This document shows positions 11,725-20,880 of a DNA stretch of 64,000 nt, in pieces. Location of the stretch: NCBI RefSeq assembly GCF_019711615.1, contig NZ_JAIGNS010000002.1:297501-361500 (forward strand). The letters are read 5' to 3'. The position numbers and the translations under genes are program-made. Source of the stretch: Qipengyuania intermedia (GTDB lineage: Bacteria > Pseudomonadota > Alphaproteobacteria > Sphingomonadales > Sphingomonadaceae). The notes under the pieces are model-generated. The model had not been told where the DNA came from. It worked only from the letters and a program-made list of their open reading frames with translations, and made no database searches. Position 1 is the stretch's first letter. Every line of letters starts with the position of its first letter.

Positions 11725-12750
11725 TCACGCTGTGCCCCTGACAACGAGCGTCGGCGGCATAACGATGCTTTCTGTCTCTTCGCCAGCAATTCGTCTCAGA
11801 AGCAATTGAACGATCGCACGGGCGCCACCTCCGATATCTTGCCGAATGGTCGTCAACGGTGGAGCGGTTTGCTGTGCAATTGGAAGATCATCGAAACCAA
11901 CGAGTTTCATCTCTTCCGGGACGTTCCTGCCAAGTTTGCGCAACTCTCCTAGGCAAGCCAAGGCAAGCAAGTCGGTCGCCGCGAAAAGGCCGTCGTAATT
12001 CTCGACTGCCTCTTTCATCAGGGCGGCGATTTCGGTTGTCATACCCGAAGTCGCGAGATGGGCAGGAAGCTCGGAAAGTGTCAGGCCGAAGGACTGGGCC
12101 ACTTGGCTAGCCCCGGAATATCGTGCCGCGAATTCCGGGGCGTTCGCATCCCCTACAAAAGCCATTCGCTTAGCGCCCGCAGCCACCAGTCTCTGCATGG
12201 CTAGCTTGCCGCCTAGCAAGTTATCCGATCCGACCACGCAATGGCGCTGTCCTTCGCGGTGCTGGCCCCAGACGACCATTGGCCGATATCCGTCTGCCAC
12301 CTCTTCAAGGTGGTTGAACTGATCCGACTGACCAACGACGATAACCCCGTCGATCATTCCAGAGCCGATAAAAGGGTCGAGCCAGTCTTCGTTGCTCGCC
12401 GGTACCACGCGGCGGAGCATCAGGTCGTAGCCTTTCTCTGTCAGCTCGTCGGCGAGGTGCCCGAGCAGGGTGAGGAAAAACGTGTCCGAGACCTGCTGCT
12501 TCTGTTCGTGTCCGAGCGGAATGATGACGCCGATCACGCCAGTTTTCTGACGCCGCAGGCGACTAGCCATCTGGTTCGGGCGGAACCCATGCTCGCGAGC
12601 GATGGCCTCGATTTTTTCACGCGTCTTATCATTGACGAGGCTGTTACCCGCCAGGGCTCGCGAAACAGTGCCCGGTGAGACACCGGCCAGTTTCGCAAGA
12701 TCGGTAATCGTGCGAACGGGTCGGTCGTCAGGTTTGCGGTCTACGGGCAT
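11725..12750 (-). CDS. LacI-family transcriptional regulator of the sucrose locus
   Basis: 341 residues. The N-terminal HTH (residues 14-34, TITDLAKLAGVSPGTVSRAL) is followed by the hinge helix (about 56-66) and a periplasmic-binding-protein-like ligand domain. It is 14 bp downstream of the MFS gene on the same strand, so it is probably cotranscribed and autoregulated. The LacI HTH reading head fits the two TTGCAAACGTTTGCAA palindromes at 14171-14209, which have the central CG typical of LacI/GalR operators. The inducer is probably sucrose or a product such as fructose; that is inferred from the neighbours. Confidence 0.92.
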   Translation of the reverse strand: MPVDRKPDDRPVRTITDLAKLAGVSPGTVSRALAGNSLVNDKTREKIEAIAREHGFRPNQMASRLRRQKTGVIGVIIPLGHEQKQQVSDTFFLTLLGHLADELTEKGYDLMLRRVVPASNEDWLDPFIGSGMIDGVIVVGQSDQFNHLEEVADGYRPMVVWGQHREGQRHCVVGSDNLLGGKLAMQRLVAAGAKRMAFVGDANAPEFAARYSGASQVAQSFGLTLSELPAHLATSGMTTEIAALMKEAVENYDGLFAATDLLALACLGELRKLGRNVPEEMKLVGFDDLPIAQQTAPPLTTIRQDIGGGARAIVQLLLRRIAGEETESIVMPPTLVVRGTA

Positions 12751-12764
12751 GTTAGCCTCCTAGC

Positions 12765-14099
12765 CTAGCCAGCCTGAGGCTGCATCACTTTTGGCACCGG
12801 ACGTCCTGCATCGACGAACATCGTGGCGATCGCCCCCAGGATCATCAAGCCTCCGCCAAGCAACAACACATTGCGCGGATCCCCGCCAAGCAGCGGCTCA
12901 TAGAACAGCGGCATGGTCAGTGTCTGGATCAGCATCGGGATGACGATGAACATGTTGAAAATGCCCATGTATATGCCGTTTCGTTCCGGCGGGATGGCGT
13001 CGGCGAGCATGACATAGGTATTGCCCATCATGCCTGCCCAGCCGATTCCGATACCCAGCATCAACATGAACAAGGCGGCCGTGGTCTCTACTCCTGGAAT
13101 CAGCAGCATGGCTATTCCCGACGCCGTGAGACAGAATGCATGCGTCAACCGTGCGCCCAGCTTCCTTACGACAGGGATCAGGAGCAGCGCTCCAAGGAAA
13201 GCGATAAAATTGTAAAGCGCACCAGCCTGCTGCGTCGTCAGGGTCGCATCGCGGAATGCCGCGCTCGAAGGATCGGACGTATCATAGAGCGACCGCCCGA
13301 CGGCGAATGTGATGTACTGCCAATAAGCAAACATCGCGTACCACTGGCACAGCATGGCGAGCGACAATTGACGCATGGCCTTGGGCATTTCGCGTATGGC
13401 ACTGACTATGTCTGCAAGAGTAGCGGCTGGCGTAAGGGGCCTGTCGGCCAGTGTCGCCTTTTCTTCATCGCTCATCGGCAATTCGGGGACGCGCCAGACG
13501 GACCAAGCGATAGTGCTGATCGACAGGATCGCACCGATGATGAAGGCGATCTTCACGACCACCGGGATACCGTTGGCATCCAGTACGTCTCGCGCCACGA
13601 AGCTCGTAAGCAGGGTGGGAGCAAGATAGGACAGGGTCTGCGCGAGGCCGGTGAAGGCACTTTGCGTAAGGAACCCTATCGAACGCTGGTCCGGTACGAG
13701 GCGGTCTGCGACGTATGCGCGGTAAGGCTCCATCGTGATGTTGTTACCCGCATCGAGGATCCACAGCAGACCGGCCGCCATCCAAAGCGTGCTGGAATAC
13801 GGCATCAGGAACAGGCTGAGCGAACAGATGATCGCGCCGATCAGGAAGTAGGGTGTGCGCCGGCCATACCGTGACGACGTCCGGTCGCTCATCGCGCCGA
13901 TTATCGGCTGCACCAACAATCCGGTCATCGGTCCCGCCAGCCATAGCAAAGGCATCGTCGCCTCTTCTGCGCCCAGGAAACCGTAGATCGGACCCATGTT
14001 TGCCTGCTGTAGCCCGAAACTGAACTGTAGGCCGAAGAAGCCGATGTTCATTTCGATGATTCGCAACAGCGAAAGCCGCGGTTTTGCGATGCTTTGCAT
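12765..14099 (-). CDS. MFS sugar permease, GPH/SUT-like (probable sucrose transporter)
   Basis: 444 residues from ATG at 14099; the open frame extends upstream, but that part covers the operators. About 12 hydrophobic segments. Between helices 2 and 3 it carries [16 protein letters not shown], the loop typical of GPH-cation symporters and plant-type sucrose carriers. Located in the inner membrane, it probably brings sucrose in by proton symport after passage through the TonB receptor. It is divergent from the receptor gene and shares its regulatory region. Substrate is inferred from the GH68 and fructokinase genes. Confidence 0.87.
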   Translation of the reverse strand: MQSIAKPRLSLLRIIEMNIGFFGLQFSFGLQQANMGPIYGFLGAEEATMPLLWLAGPMTGLLVQPIIGAMSDRTSSRYGRRTPYFLIGAIICSLSLFLMPYSSTLWMAAGLLWILDAGNNITMEPYRAYVADRLVPDQRSIGFLTQSAFTGLAQTLSYLAPTLLTSFVARDVLDANGIPVVVKIAFIIGAILSISTIAWSVWRVPELPMSDEEKATLADRPLTPAATLADIVSAIREMPKAMRQLSLAMLCQWYAMFAYWQYITFAVGRSLYDTSDPSSAAFRDATLTTQQAGALYNFIAFLGALLLIPVVRKLGARLTHAFCLTASGIAMLLIPGVETTAALFMLMLGIGIGWAGMMGNTYVMLADAIPPERNGIYMGIFNMFIVIPMLIQTLTMPLFYEPLLGGDPRNVLLLGGGLMILGAIATMFVDAGRPVPKVMQPQAG

Positions 14100-14170
14100 A
14101 CCTTCCAATCCTCTTCCCCGGCAGGTCTCGAGCCTGCTCCCATCCATCGACTGACACGAATCCAGCGATA

Positions 14171-14209
14171 TTGCAAACGTTTGCAAAAATGGGTTGCAAA
14201 CGTTTGCAA
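14171..14209. promoter_or_regulatory. two perfect LacI-type operators
   Basis: The 16-bp palindrome TTGCAAACGTTTGCAA occurs twice, at 14171-14186 and 14194-14209, with centres 23 bp apart. They lie between the divergent MFS and TonB-receptor genes, 72 bp and 70 bp from the two start codons. Their perfect symmetry with a central CG is typical of LacI/GalR operators. The 23-bp spacing, just over two helical turns, could allow two dimers to bind on a similar face. Confidence 0.9.
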
Positions 14210-14278
14210 TCGTCTTATGCCTTATAGCGAATCGTGGGCCGACAGAGCGTCGCGATCTTGGGATAAGGAGTGGATGCC

Positions 14279-16753
14279 ATGAAGTTTCGTGCAGTTCTGG
14301 CCGTGGGCGTTGCCCTCTCGGCCCTATCAACCACCGCCAATGCGCAGGACGCGGCGCCTGCCGCAGATGGCGATCCAGTTCTGGAAGATGAAGTCATCAT
14401 CGTGACCGGCGTGGCGCGGGCGCAGAACCGCCTCGAGAGTTCAGTTTCGCTGAGTGTGCTGGACTCCGAATCCATTGCAGATGTGAACCCACGCTCGGCT
14501 GCGGACCTGGTTCGCCAGATCCCGGGTATCCGCTCGGAAGCTTCGGGCGGTGAAGGCAATGCCAATATCGCCGTGCGCGGTATCCCGGTTTCAACCGGCG
14601 GTGCGCGATACATCCAACTCCAGGAAGACGGCCTGCCGGTTCTCGAGTTCGGCGACATCATCTTCGGCAACTCGGACAACTTCGTTCGCGCCGATCGCAA
14701 TGTCGGTCGCGTCGAGGCCGTTCGCGGCGGTTCGGCCTCCACCTTTGCTTCGAATTCGCCGGGCGGCATCATCAACTTCGTGTCAAAAACCGGTCAGAAG
14801 CAGGGCGGTTCGATCGTTGGATCGATCGGGCTAGGCCACGAGACTTATCGGATCGACTTCGACTACGGTGCGCCGCTTGGCGACGACACTTACTTTCATG
14901 TCGGCGGCTTCTATCGCACCGGCGAAGGCCCGCGCGATATCGGCTACAACGGCAGCAATGGGGGCCAGATCCGTGCGAACCTGACGCAGGAATTCGATGG
15001 TGGCTACATTCGCTTCTTCGGCAAGTATCTTGACGACAAGACCCCTACAATCCTGCCGCAGCCGGTGTTCGTCCGAGGCACCAACGCCGACCCCGACTAT
15101 CAGGCCATCGCCAACTTTGATCCGCGCGACGATGCCCTCTACAGCCGCTACATCAATACCGTGGCGACGCTTGACGGCAGCAACAATCCAGCCGTCTACG
15201 ACTTCCATGACGGGCTCTCGGTGAAATCGAAATCGTTCGGTGTCGAAGCGGAAATCGAGTTCGCCCCCGGATGGACTGCCACGAACCGCTTCCGTTACTC
15301 GGATAATTCGGGAGCTTTCCTGTCGCCGTTCCCGGCCAGCGCGGGGGATGCGCAGGATATCGCCGATGGCATCGGCGGTCCGGGTTCTTCGATCGTATTC
15401 GCGACTGGTCCGAACGCTGGGCAAACCGCCACAGCATCCTCAATCGGTGGCAACGGGCTGCTGACCAATATCGTGAACTTCAACACACGATTGAACGATC
15501 TCGGTCTGATCGCGAACGATCTTCGCATTTCGCGCGATTTCGATGTCGGCGGAGGGGCGCTGACCTTCACTGGCGGGTTCTACGCCAGCCGCCAGAATGT
15601 CGACACCGACTGGCTTTGGACTTCGCATGTGCAGACCGTGGAAGGTGACGGCAACGCCGTGCTGGTCGATATCGTCGACGCGAGCGGCAACACCGTCACG
15701 CAGAATGGCGTCGTCGGCTACAGCGCAAGCTTCTTCGGCAATTGCTGTCGCCGCAACTACGATGTGCGTTACGACACCTATGCGCCCTTTGCCTCATTGT
15801 CGTTCGAAAGCGGTGCGCTTACGCTCGATGCCAGCATTCGGTATGACTACGGTAGTGCGGACGGCTCGATCACCGGATCGGACAGCGGTTATGGCAGTGG
15901 TATAACCAGCTTCGATTTCGACAATGACGGCACGATCAGCCCCGCAGAAGCTTCGACGGCGGTACTGCCTCTCGGCAATTCACGTCCGGTCAATTACGAT
16001 TTCGATTACTTCAGCTTTTCGCTCGGCGCCAATTACCTTGTGACGGACGATCTTTCGGTCTTTGCGCGATACAGCCAGGGCGGGCGGCACACCGCTGACC
16101 GCAGCCTGTTCTCGCCGGCCGTTAGTACGCTGGATGGTAGCCTGCCGGGTGGCGACGACAGCGGCGTCATCGCCGAAGTCGACCAGCTTGAAGGCGGCGT
16201 GAAATACCAAGCTGGCGGGCTGCGGCTCTACGGTACGGTCTTCTATGCCGAAACCGCGGAAACCAATGTCGAGATTGCGCCGCTCGAACTGACCGATAAC
16301 CGTTACGAAGCAATCGGTGTCGAATTGGAAGGAAGCTATTTCTTTGGTCCGTTCTCAATCTCCGGCGGCGCCACCTACACAGATTCTGAAATCGTGGATG
16401 CGCTCAACGCGTCGGTCATCGGCAACACGCCCCGCAGGCAGGCCGATTTCGTCTATCAGGGCACCGCTCAGTACGAAGACGATTTCCTGACCGCCGGTAT
16501 CAATATGATCGGCACGACGGAAAGCTTCACCCAGGACAGCAACGAACTCGTCCTGCCGGCCTATACGCAGGTCAACGCTTTCCTGGCCGTGCGCCCGCTT
16601 GAGCGTCTGGAAGTGTCGCTCAATGCGAGCAACCTGTTCGACGCATTCGGCTACACCGAGGCCGAAGAAGGTTCGATTCCGGGTAACGGCATCGTGCGCG
16701 CAAGGTCGATCGCAGGCCGAACGGTTACGGCCTCGGTTCGCATCGATTTCTGA
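14279..16753 (+). CDS. TonB-dependent receptor (probable sucrose receptor)
   Basis: 824 residues from ATG at 14279, with AAGGAG 8 bp upstream. A signal peptide ends near ...TTANAQ. The TonB-box-like EDEVIIVTG follows, then a plug domain (about residues 45-170, with DLVRQIPGIR and NIAVRGIP) and a large beta-barrel ending in a terminal Phe, as in outer-membrane proteins. In proteobacterial sucrose loci such as the Xanthomonas sux locus a TonB receptor imports the sugar. The same combination here supports that role. It is transcribed away from the MFS gene under the LacI operators. Confidence 0.9.
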   Translation: MKFRAVLAVGVALSALSTTANAQDAAPAADGDPVLEDEVIIVTGVARAQNRLESSVSLSVLDSESIADVNPRSAADLVRQIPGIRSEASGGEGNANIAVRGIPVSTGGARYIQLQEDGLPVLEFGDIIFGNSDNFVRADRNVGRVEAVRGGSASTFASNSPGGIINFVSKTGQKQGGSIVGSIGLGHETYRIDFDYGAPLGDDTYFHVGGFYRTGEGPRDIGYNGSNGGQIRANLTQEFDGGYIRFFGKYLDDKTPTILPQPVFVRGTNADPDYQAIANFDPRDDALYSRYINTVATLDGSNNPAVYDFHDGLSVKSKSFGVEAEIEFAPGWTATNRFRYSDNSGAFLSPFPASAGDAQDIADGIGGPGSSIVFATGPNAGQTATASSIGGNGLLTNIVNFNTRLNDLGLIANDLRISRDFDVGGGALTFTGGFYASRQNVDTDWLWTSHVQTVEGDGNAVLVDIVDASGNTVTQNGVVGYSASFFGNCCRRNYDVRYDTYAPFASLSFESGALTLDASIRYDYGSADGSITGSDSGYGSGITSFDFDNDGTISPAEASTAVLPLGNSRPVNYDFDYFSFSLGANYLVTDDLSVFARYSQGGRHTADRSLFSPAVSTLDGSLPGGDDSGVIAEVDQLEGGVKYQAGGLRLYGTVFYAETAETNVEIAPLELTDNRYEAIGVELEGSYFFGPFSISGGATYTDSEIVDALNASVIGNTPRRQADFVYQGTAQYEDDFLTAGINMIGTTESFTQDSNELVLPAYTQVNAFLAVRPLERLEVSLNASNLFDAFGYTEAEEGSIPGNGIVRARSIAGRTVTASVRIDF

Positions 16754-16775
16754 TCCTCCCTACGATCAGATTGAC

Positions 16776-16815
16776 TGGCCGGCGAACCGATCCTCCCCGG
16801 TTCGCCGGCCAATTT
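16776..16815 (+). terminator. strong intercistronic hairpin after the receptor gene
   Basis: A 13-bp perfect stem TGGCCGGCGAACC/GGTTCGCCGGCCA (16776-16788 and 16799-16811) with a 10-nt loop is followed by ATTTCTT. It may be a partial terminator or an mRNA-stabilising structure. It would allow higher expression of the receptor than of the downstream enzyme genes. Confidence 0.65.
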
Positions 16816-16843
16816 CTTCCGACGACAATCCTAGGGTGAACTT

Positions 16844-17935
16844 GTGACCACTGCCTGGACCAGAACACACGTCGAAGCCGTAGCAAACCTGGAGGTTGCG
16901 CAGCTGCCGAAGCTGGCTGCGACCGAGGTCGTGCGACCCCGGCCGGAACTCTATTACTGGGACATGTGGCCGGTACAGGATCGTGATGGAAACATCGCCG
17001 ATGTCGCTGGGCGCGAGTTCTGGATGATCCTGACTGCCCCTGACAACGGCGATCCTGCAGGAAGGCATTTCAACGCCAAGATACACCTGCTTGAACGAAA
17101 AGATGCCAAGTGGGTCGATCTCGGTCCTCTCCTGCCCGACTTCGGCGGACCATATGAGCGGGAATGGTCTGGCTCCTCGATCTGGAATCAGGGGAAATAC
17201 GTGCTCTGGTTCACCGGGGCCGGACTGGCAGCGTCGCCGGGTGGCTACCAGCAGGCTTTGTTCGAAACCAAAGCCAATACGGACTCGAGCGGTCTGCCAA
17301 TCGGATGGAGTAGCCCGCAACCGATCCTGACAGAACTGACCTCGGACTACATCGCCGCCGATGCTCACGAAGGTGAGGCGGGACGTATCAAAGCCTATCG
17401 CGATCCTGCTTATTTCAGGGATCCGGCGGATGAGCGCGAATACTTGGTGTTTTCCGCATCGCGCCCAGCAGGCGAGAGCGAGTATACCGGCGCAATCGCA
17501 CTAGCCGAAAAGGTCGATGGAAAATGGACTTTGCTGCCACCCATCATCCATTCTGGCGGAGTGAACAACGAGTTGGAGCGCGCGCACATCGTCTTTCACA
17601 AGGGACGCTATCTTGCGTTCTGGGCCACCCAGTCGAGTACCTTCGCGCCGGAATTGCAGCATGCACCGACCGGGCTATACGGAATGTCCGCCCAGACCCT
17701 TCGTGGATCCTACACACCATTGAACGGGTCTGGACTGGTACTGGCCAACCCTGCTGGTCGCCCTACACAGGCCTATAGCTGGTCGGTGACAAAGGAATTG
17801 CTTGTATCCAGCTTCATCGAATGCGCAGATGACGAGTGTAGCGAATTCGCAGGCGCTCCAGCGCCTTTTTGTGCGCTGGCTATCGGACCTGAGGCCAAAG
17901 ATGCCCGGCCAGTTCGGATGGAGGCGGTAAGATGA
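16844..17935 (+). CDS. GH68 sucrose hydrolase/fructosyltransferase
   Basis: 363 residues from GTG. Five-bladed propeller GH68 motifs are visible: WDMWP with nucleophile Asp40, EWSGSS around residue 107, RDP with transition-state Asp187, and ELERAH with acid/base Glu245. There is no signal peptide, and the length is shorter than secreted levansucrases (about 420-470), so a cytoplasmic or periplasm-independent sucrose-splitting role is likely. It probably releases glucose and fructose from imported sucrose. The stop overlaps the fructokinase start (ATGA), tying the two steps together. Confidence 0.87.
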   Translation: MTTAWTRTHVEAVANLEVAQLPKLAATEVVRPRPELYYWDMWPVQDRDGNIADVAGREFWMILTAPDNGDPAGRHFNAKIHLLERKDAKWVDLGPLLPDFGGPYEREWSGSSIWNQGKYVLWFTGAGLAASPGGYQQALFETKANTDSSGLPIGWSSPQPILTELTSDYIAADAHEGEAGRIKAYRDPAYFRDPADEREYLVFSASRPAGESEYTGAIALAEKVDGKWTLLPPIIHSGGVNNELERAHIVFHKGRYLAFWATQSSTFAPELQHAPTGLYGMSAQTLRGSYTPLNGSGLVLANPAGRPTQAYSWSVTKELLVSSFIECADDECSEFAGAPAPFCALAIGPEAKDARPVRMEAVR

Positions 17936-18816
17936 GTGACGGTCTGCTTGGAGGGATTGAAGCGGGCGGCACCAAGTTCGTCCTTGCGGTAGGTGAAAGT
18001 TCAAACCGCGTACGCGCCACGCACACAATCCCGACCCGTGACCCGTCCGCAACCTTTGCGGAGGCGCGAGAATGGTTTGAGCAGCAGGGTAAGCTTTGCG
18101 CTATCGGCATTGCCAGCTTCGGGCCTGTCGAACTCGACAAGGCGTCACCCGCCTGGGGCCATATCCTCAAGACACCTAAACCCAACTGGTCTGACTGCGA
18201 CCTCGCAGGATTTTTCGGACGGGCTTTTTCCATCCCGATCGGATTTGAGACCGATGTAAACGGCGCGGCGCTTGCAGAGTATCACCACGGCGCCGGGAGG
18301 GGAGCGTCCTCGCTCACCTACGTTACGGTCGGAACTGGAATAGGAGGCGGGACCATCATAAATGGCCGCCTCGTGCACGGAGCAGGCCATCCGGAGCTGG
18401 GTCACATCTACCCGCGACGTGTCCCAGGCGATCAGGATTTTGCAGGGTTTTGCCCTTTTCATGGAGACTGCCTCGAAGGACTGGCGTGCGGCCCGGCGAT
18501 TCTTGCGCGCTGGGGATCGAGCCTTTCGAACCTATCCTCGAACCACGAAGCCCATGATCTTGTGGCGGGTTATCTCGCACAGATGTGTCACAGTATTTAT
18601 GCTTCAATGGCGACAGAGATAATCGTGCTGGGCGGAGGGGTCATGAAAACGCCGGGGCTACTGGACAAGGTCGTCAAACGGGCGGAGGAACTTGGGGCAG
18701 GTTATTTCCCCAGCCGAGAAAAGCACAAGATAGTGTCTCCGGCGCTCGGAGATAAGGCTGGCGTGACTGGAACTTTGCTGCTGGCAGAAGCAGCACTCCG
18801 AGGGCAACAGGGCTAG
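17932..18816 (+). CDS. ROK-family fructokinase
   Basis: 294 residues. It has an N-terminal phosphate-binding GGIEAGGTKF (residues 7-16), the catalytic-loop DVNGAALAE (about residues 107-115), GTGIGGG and a ROK zinc motif with H-x-E-x-G-H followed by C-P-F-H-G-D-C-L-E-G. These are features of ROK fructokinases of the Mak/ScrK kind. It would phosphorylate fructose released by the GH68 enzyme. It is coupled to that gene by a four-base overlap. Confidence 0.9.
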   Translation: MSDGLLGGIEAGGTKFVLAVGESSNRVRATHTIPTRDPSATFAEAREWFEQQGKLCAIGIASFGPVELDKASPAWGHILKTPKPNWSDCDLAGFFGRAFSIPIGFETDVNGAALAEYHHGAGRGASSLTYVTVGTGIGGGTIINGRLVHGAGHPELGHIYPRRVPGDQDFAGFCPFHGDCLEGLACGPAILARWGSSLSNLSSNHEAHDLVAGYLAQMCHSIYASMATEIIVLGGGVMKTPGLLDKVVKRAEELGAGYFPSREKHKIVSPALGDKAGVTGTLLLAEAALRGQQG

Positions 18817-19083
18817 CTTTGCACTCACACCATGTTGATCCCTTAGGTACCTAGGCAGGTACAGGTTTGGCAGCTTTCGGGAACCAATTTTGGTCGATCT
18901 AGCGTCCGGAATAGGGCGCGAAGCAGACGAAGATGACAGCGCAAAGCGCATGGCTACGAACTATGCGCTCATTCGAAGAATCCGAAGGTAACTTTGTTAA
19001 AAGGTGGCTGACGCCGGAAGGTGAAAATTCCACCTGAGGTGTGCAGACTTGCAGCCAGCTGCGCGCCGCCTCTGAGATTCCTC

Positions 19084-19617
19084 ATGTCATCGAAAAACAA
19101 GAACCGCGAGGTAGCCTACACTCGCGCCATCCAGATATGCCAGAATCTGGCCAGACTGACCGTCTACGAACTGATAGGCGGTCAGGTCCTCTTACCCAAA
19201 GAAGAGGAGGGCACGTCATCGCAACCAAGACCCCTGGTGTTGCTGCCAGTCGTAAACGAGGTATCGGCAAGTGCCGTCGAGGCTGTCGCCAAGATTGGGA
19301 CCACATTCGTCGCTGTGAAGTCGACGCTCGATGCTGAAGGCGACGAGCAGATCGAGTTTACGGTTCTCACGCCCAAAAACGGAAAGGCCGCGCGCCAAGG
19401 CAAACTGCGCGCGTGGTGCGATAGCGAGCATCGTATCTTTCTCTTGACTGATACCAATGACCGCGAGGAACCGGCTGTGTGTTTCCAGTTCGACAAGGGT
19501 CTCCGCAATGCACCGCAGCCGTGGACGGACCAAGCCGATCGCAGTCGCGGTCTGGAGCTGGCCAGGACGTTGCTCCTACCAGATGATGGGGAGGGTGCCG
19601 ATAACCGGCAGGGCTGA
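19084..19617 (+). CDS. uncharacterised protein (first gene of HUH/exonuclease cassette)
   Basis: 177 residues from ATG at 19084. An upstream GTG frame start at 19021 would add 21 residues with an unlikely sequence. It is a soluble protein with mixed alpha/beta character and no signal peptide. I do not recognise a domain. It precedes four more small plus-strand genes, and proteins of this kind are often seen in accessory DNA of sphingomonads. There is no obvious ribosome-binding site at the chosen ATG. Confidence 0.55.
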   Translation: MSSKNKNREVAYTRAIQICQNLARLTVYELIGGQVLLPKEEEGTSSQPRPLVLLPVVNEVSASAVEAVAKIGTTFVAVKSTLDAEGDEQIEFTVLTPKNGKAARQGKLRAWCDSEHRIFLLTDTNDREEPAVCFQFDKGLRNAPQPWTDQADRSRGLELARTLLLPDDGEGADNRQG

Positions 19618-19669
19618 GCCATCAAGAGAACAAGTGCTCGGCGGTAAGGCCGAGTAGAATATGAAATAA

Positions 19670-19706
19670 GGGGGGAGGGCGAGCTCGGCCAGAGCGGCCT
19701 CCCCCG
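19670..19706 (+). promoter_or_regulatory. GC-rich hairpin in the leader of the 19721 gene
   Basis: GGGGGAGG (19671-19678) pairs with CCTCCCCC (19698-19705), with an inner GCTC/GAGC stem. It lies 15 bp before the start codon and just before the GAAGGAAT ribosome-binding site, without a T-run. It could be a structured 5' leader that controls translation of the next gene, or the end of the previous transcript. Confidence 0.5.
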
Positions 19707-19720
19707 AAGGAATATCCGAC

Positions 19721-20251
19721 ATGACTATGATTAGCCTGCATCGCCCCCTCGAGGGCGAACCCGTGCTGCCGCCTATTACCTACAGGACCTTCAGGACGCA
19801 AAGCCGGTTCGGCGCGTTCCTGAGCGCAACCGGACTTTCGTGCGAGGGCGAAGATATGAGCGCTCGCACCAGGGAAGGCTTCTATGCCGACCAGGAAGCG
19901 GGCGTGGTGGTTACCGCCACATCCTGCGACAGGCCGCTGTTCTTCCCCGAATGCGAAACGCTTGCGCAGTTCCTGCAGATGGACCTTGTCTTGCTGCGGT
20001 TCGATCCGCTCCTGGGCGCGTCGTTCGATGTGCTGATGGCAGGCAGCCAGGGCTGGCTCTGCGATTTCCTCGCCTGGCGCCGCGATAGCGGCGACATGTG
20101 GCTGGTGCCCGCTCGGGCCTCGGGACCGTACTTCTGCCTGAATGAGAACGGGCTCGAAGCGTGCGAAGGCGCTCCCTTCGCCAATGGGTCGGAGCGCTAC
20201 GCCGGCATCATTCGCGCCATTGAGCGTCCCTCTTTCGACGGAGGGTTCTAA
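19721..20251 (+). CDS. uncharacterised protein
   Basis: 176 residues, beginning MTMISLHRPL, preceded by a GAAGGA ribosome-binding site. No signal peptide, membrane segment or known motif. It is acidic and rich in aromatic residues, with several Cys (about residues 46, 69, 77, 111, 145, 153). It ends 2 bp before the MobA/MobL-like gene, so the two are probably cotranscribed. Function unknown. Confidence 0.65.
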   Translation: MTMISLHRPLEGEPVLPPITYRTFRTQSRFGAFLSATGLSCEGEDMSARTREGFYADQEAGVVVTATSCDRPLFFPECETLAQFLQMDLVLLRFDPLLGASFDVLMAGSQGWLCDFLAWRRDSGDMWLVPARASGPYFCLNENGLEACEGAPFANGSERYAGIIRAIERPSFDGGF

Positions 20252-20253
20252 TC

Positions 20254-20880
20254 ATGGCCCAGATCACTTCCAACGATATCGACATTGGCGAGGATGCGTC
20301 TGAACCGCCGCAGACCAAACTGAGCGTGTTCATCCACCATCGGTGCGACGAGCATCCCGATTTCGAGTTCTCGCGCCATTGGTACAAGGAAGAGGCGAAC
20401 AGGGTCGGCGTAAAACCTTGGTTCAATAAGAAGCTTTTCCCTGGCAGCGATCAGCGGTTTGGGTGCGCGGCGAAATACGATCTGCTTCTCCCTCCGATGG
20501 CCCCGGGAGACCTCGGCCGGTTCGGGACCCTCGTTAATCGGTTCGATGACACGCTTCCGGATTATGAGCAGCACGCGATGATCCACGTGAAGATCATGCT
20601 CAATCCGGCCGAGGCCTGGCATGTCGGGTTCGAACGGGTTCGCAGCTACGCGCGTCATCACTTCGCGCATCGCTTCGCGACGGTCCTGATCGCACATGTC
20701 CCGGGGCTCGCTGGCCTCAAGGGGCAGGGCAATCACATCCATTGCGCGGTTCTCTCGCGCGAGATCACCATCAATGGCTTCGGCGGTGCGTGCACCGACT
20801 TGTGCAGCGATCGTGGATATGAAGCGGCGCTCGCTGCCTGGCGCGAACACAAGGAGAGCTGGGTGGATGAAGCAGCATGA
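20254..20880 (+). CDS. stand-alone MobA/MobL-like HUH-type protein
   Basis: 208 residues. The region from about residue 130 reads like the MobA/MobL relaxase fold: a helix rich in Arg and His, a strand ending in H148, and then N-H161-I-H163 followed by a strand. This matches the H...NxHxH pattern of HUH nucleases of mobilization proteins. The protein stops soon after, with no helicase or long C-terminal domain, so it is far smaller than a typical relaxase. A candidate nucleophile Tyr is near residue 45 (RHWYKEEANR), but it is not in the usual context. It could be a nuclease in a mobile-element or defence cassette. Assignment is by motif pattern only. Confidence 0.6.
   Translation: MAQITSNDIDIGEDASEPPQTKLSVFIHHRCDEHPDFEFSRHWYKEEANRVGVKPWFNKKLFPGSDQRFGCAAKYDLLLPPMAPGDLGRFGTLVNRFDDTLPDYEQHAMIHVKIMLNPAEAWHVGFERVRSYARHHFAHRFATVLIAHVPGLAGLKGQGNHIHCAVLSREITINGFGGACTDLCSDRGYEAALAAWREHKESWVDEAA

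Noticed and set aside
12241-13874. Plus-strand frames of 145 and 244 codons
   Set aside because: They lie antisense to the LacI and MFS genes and contain no domain.
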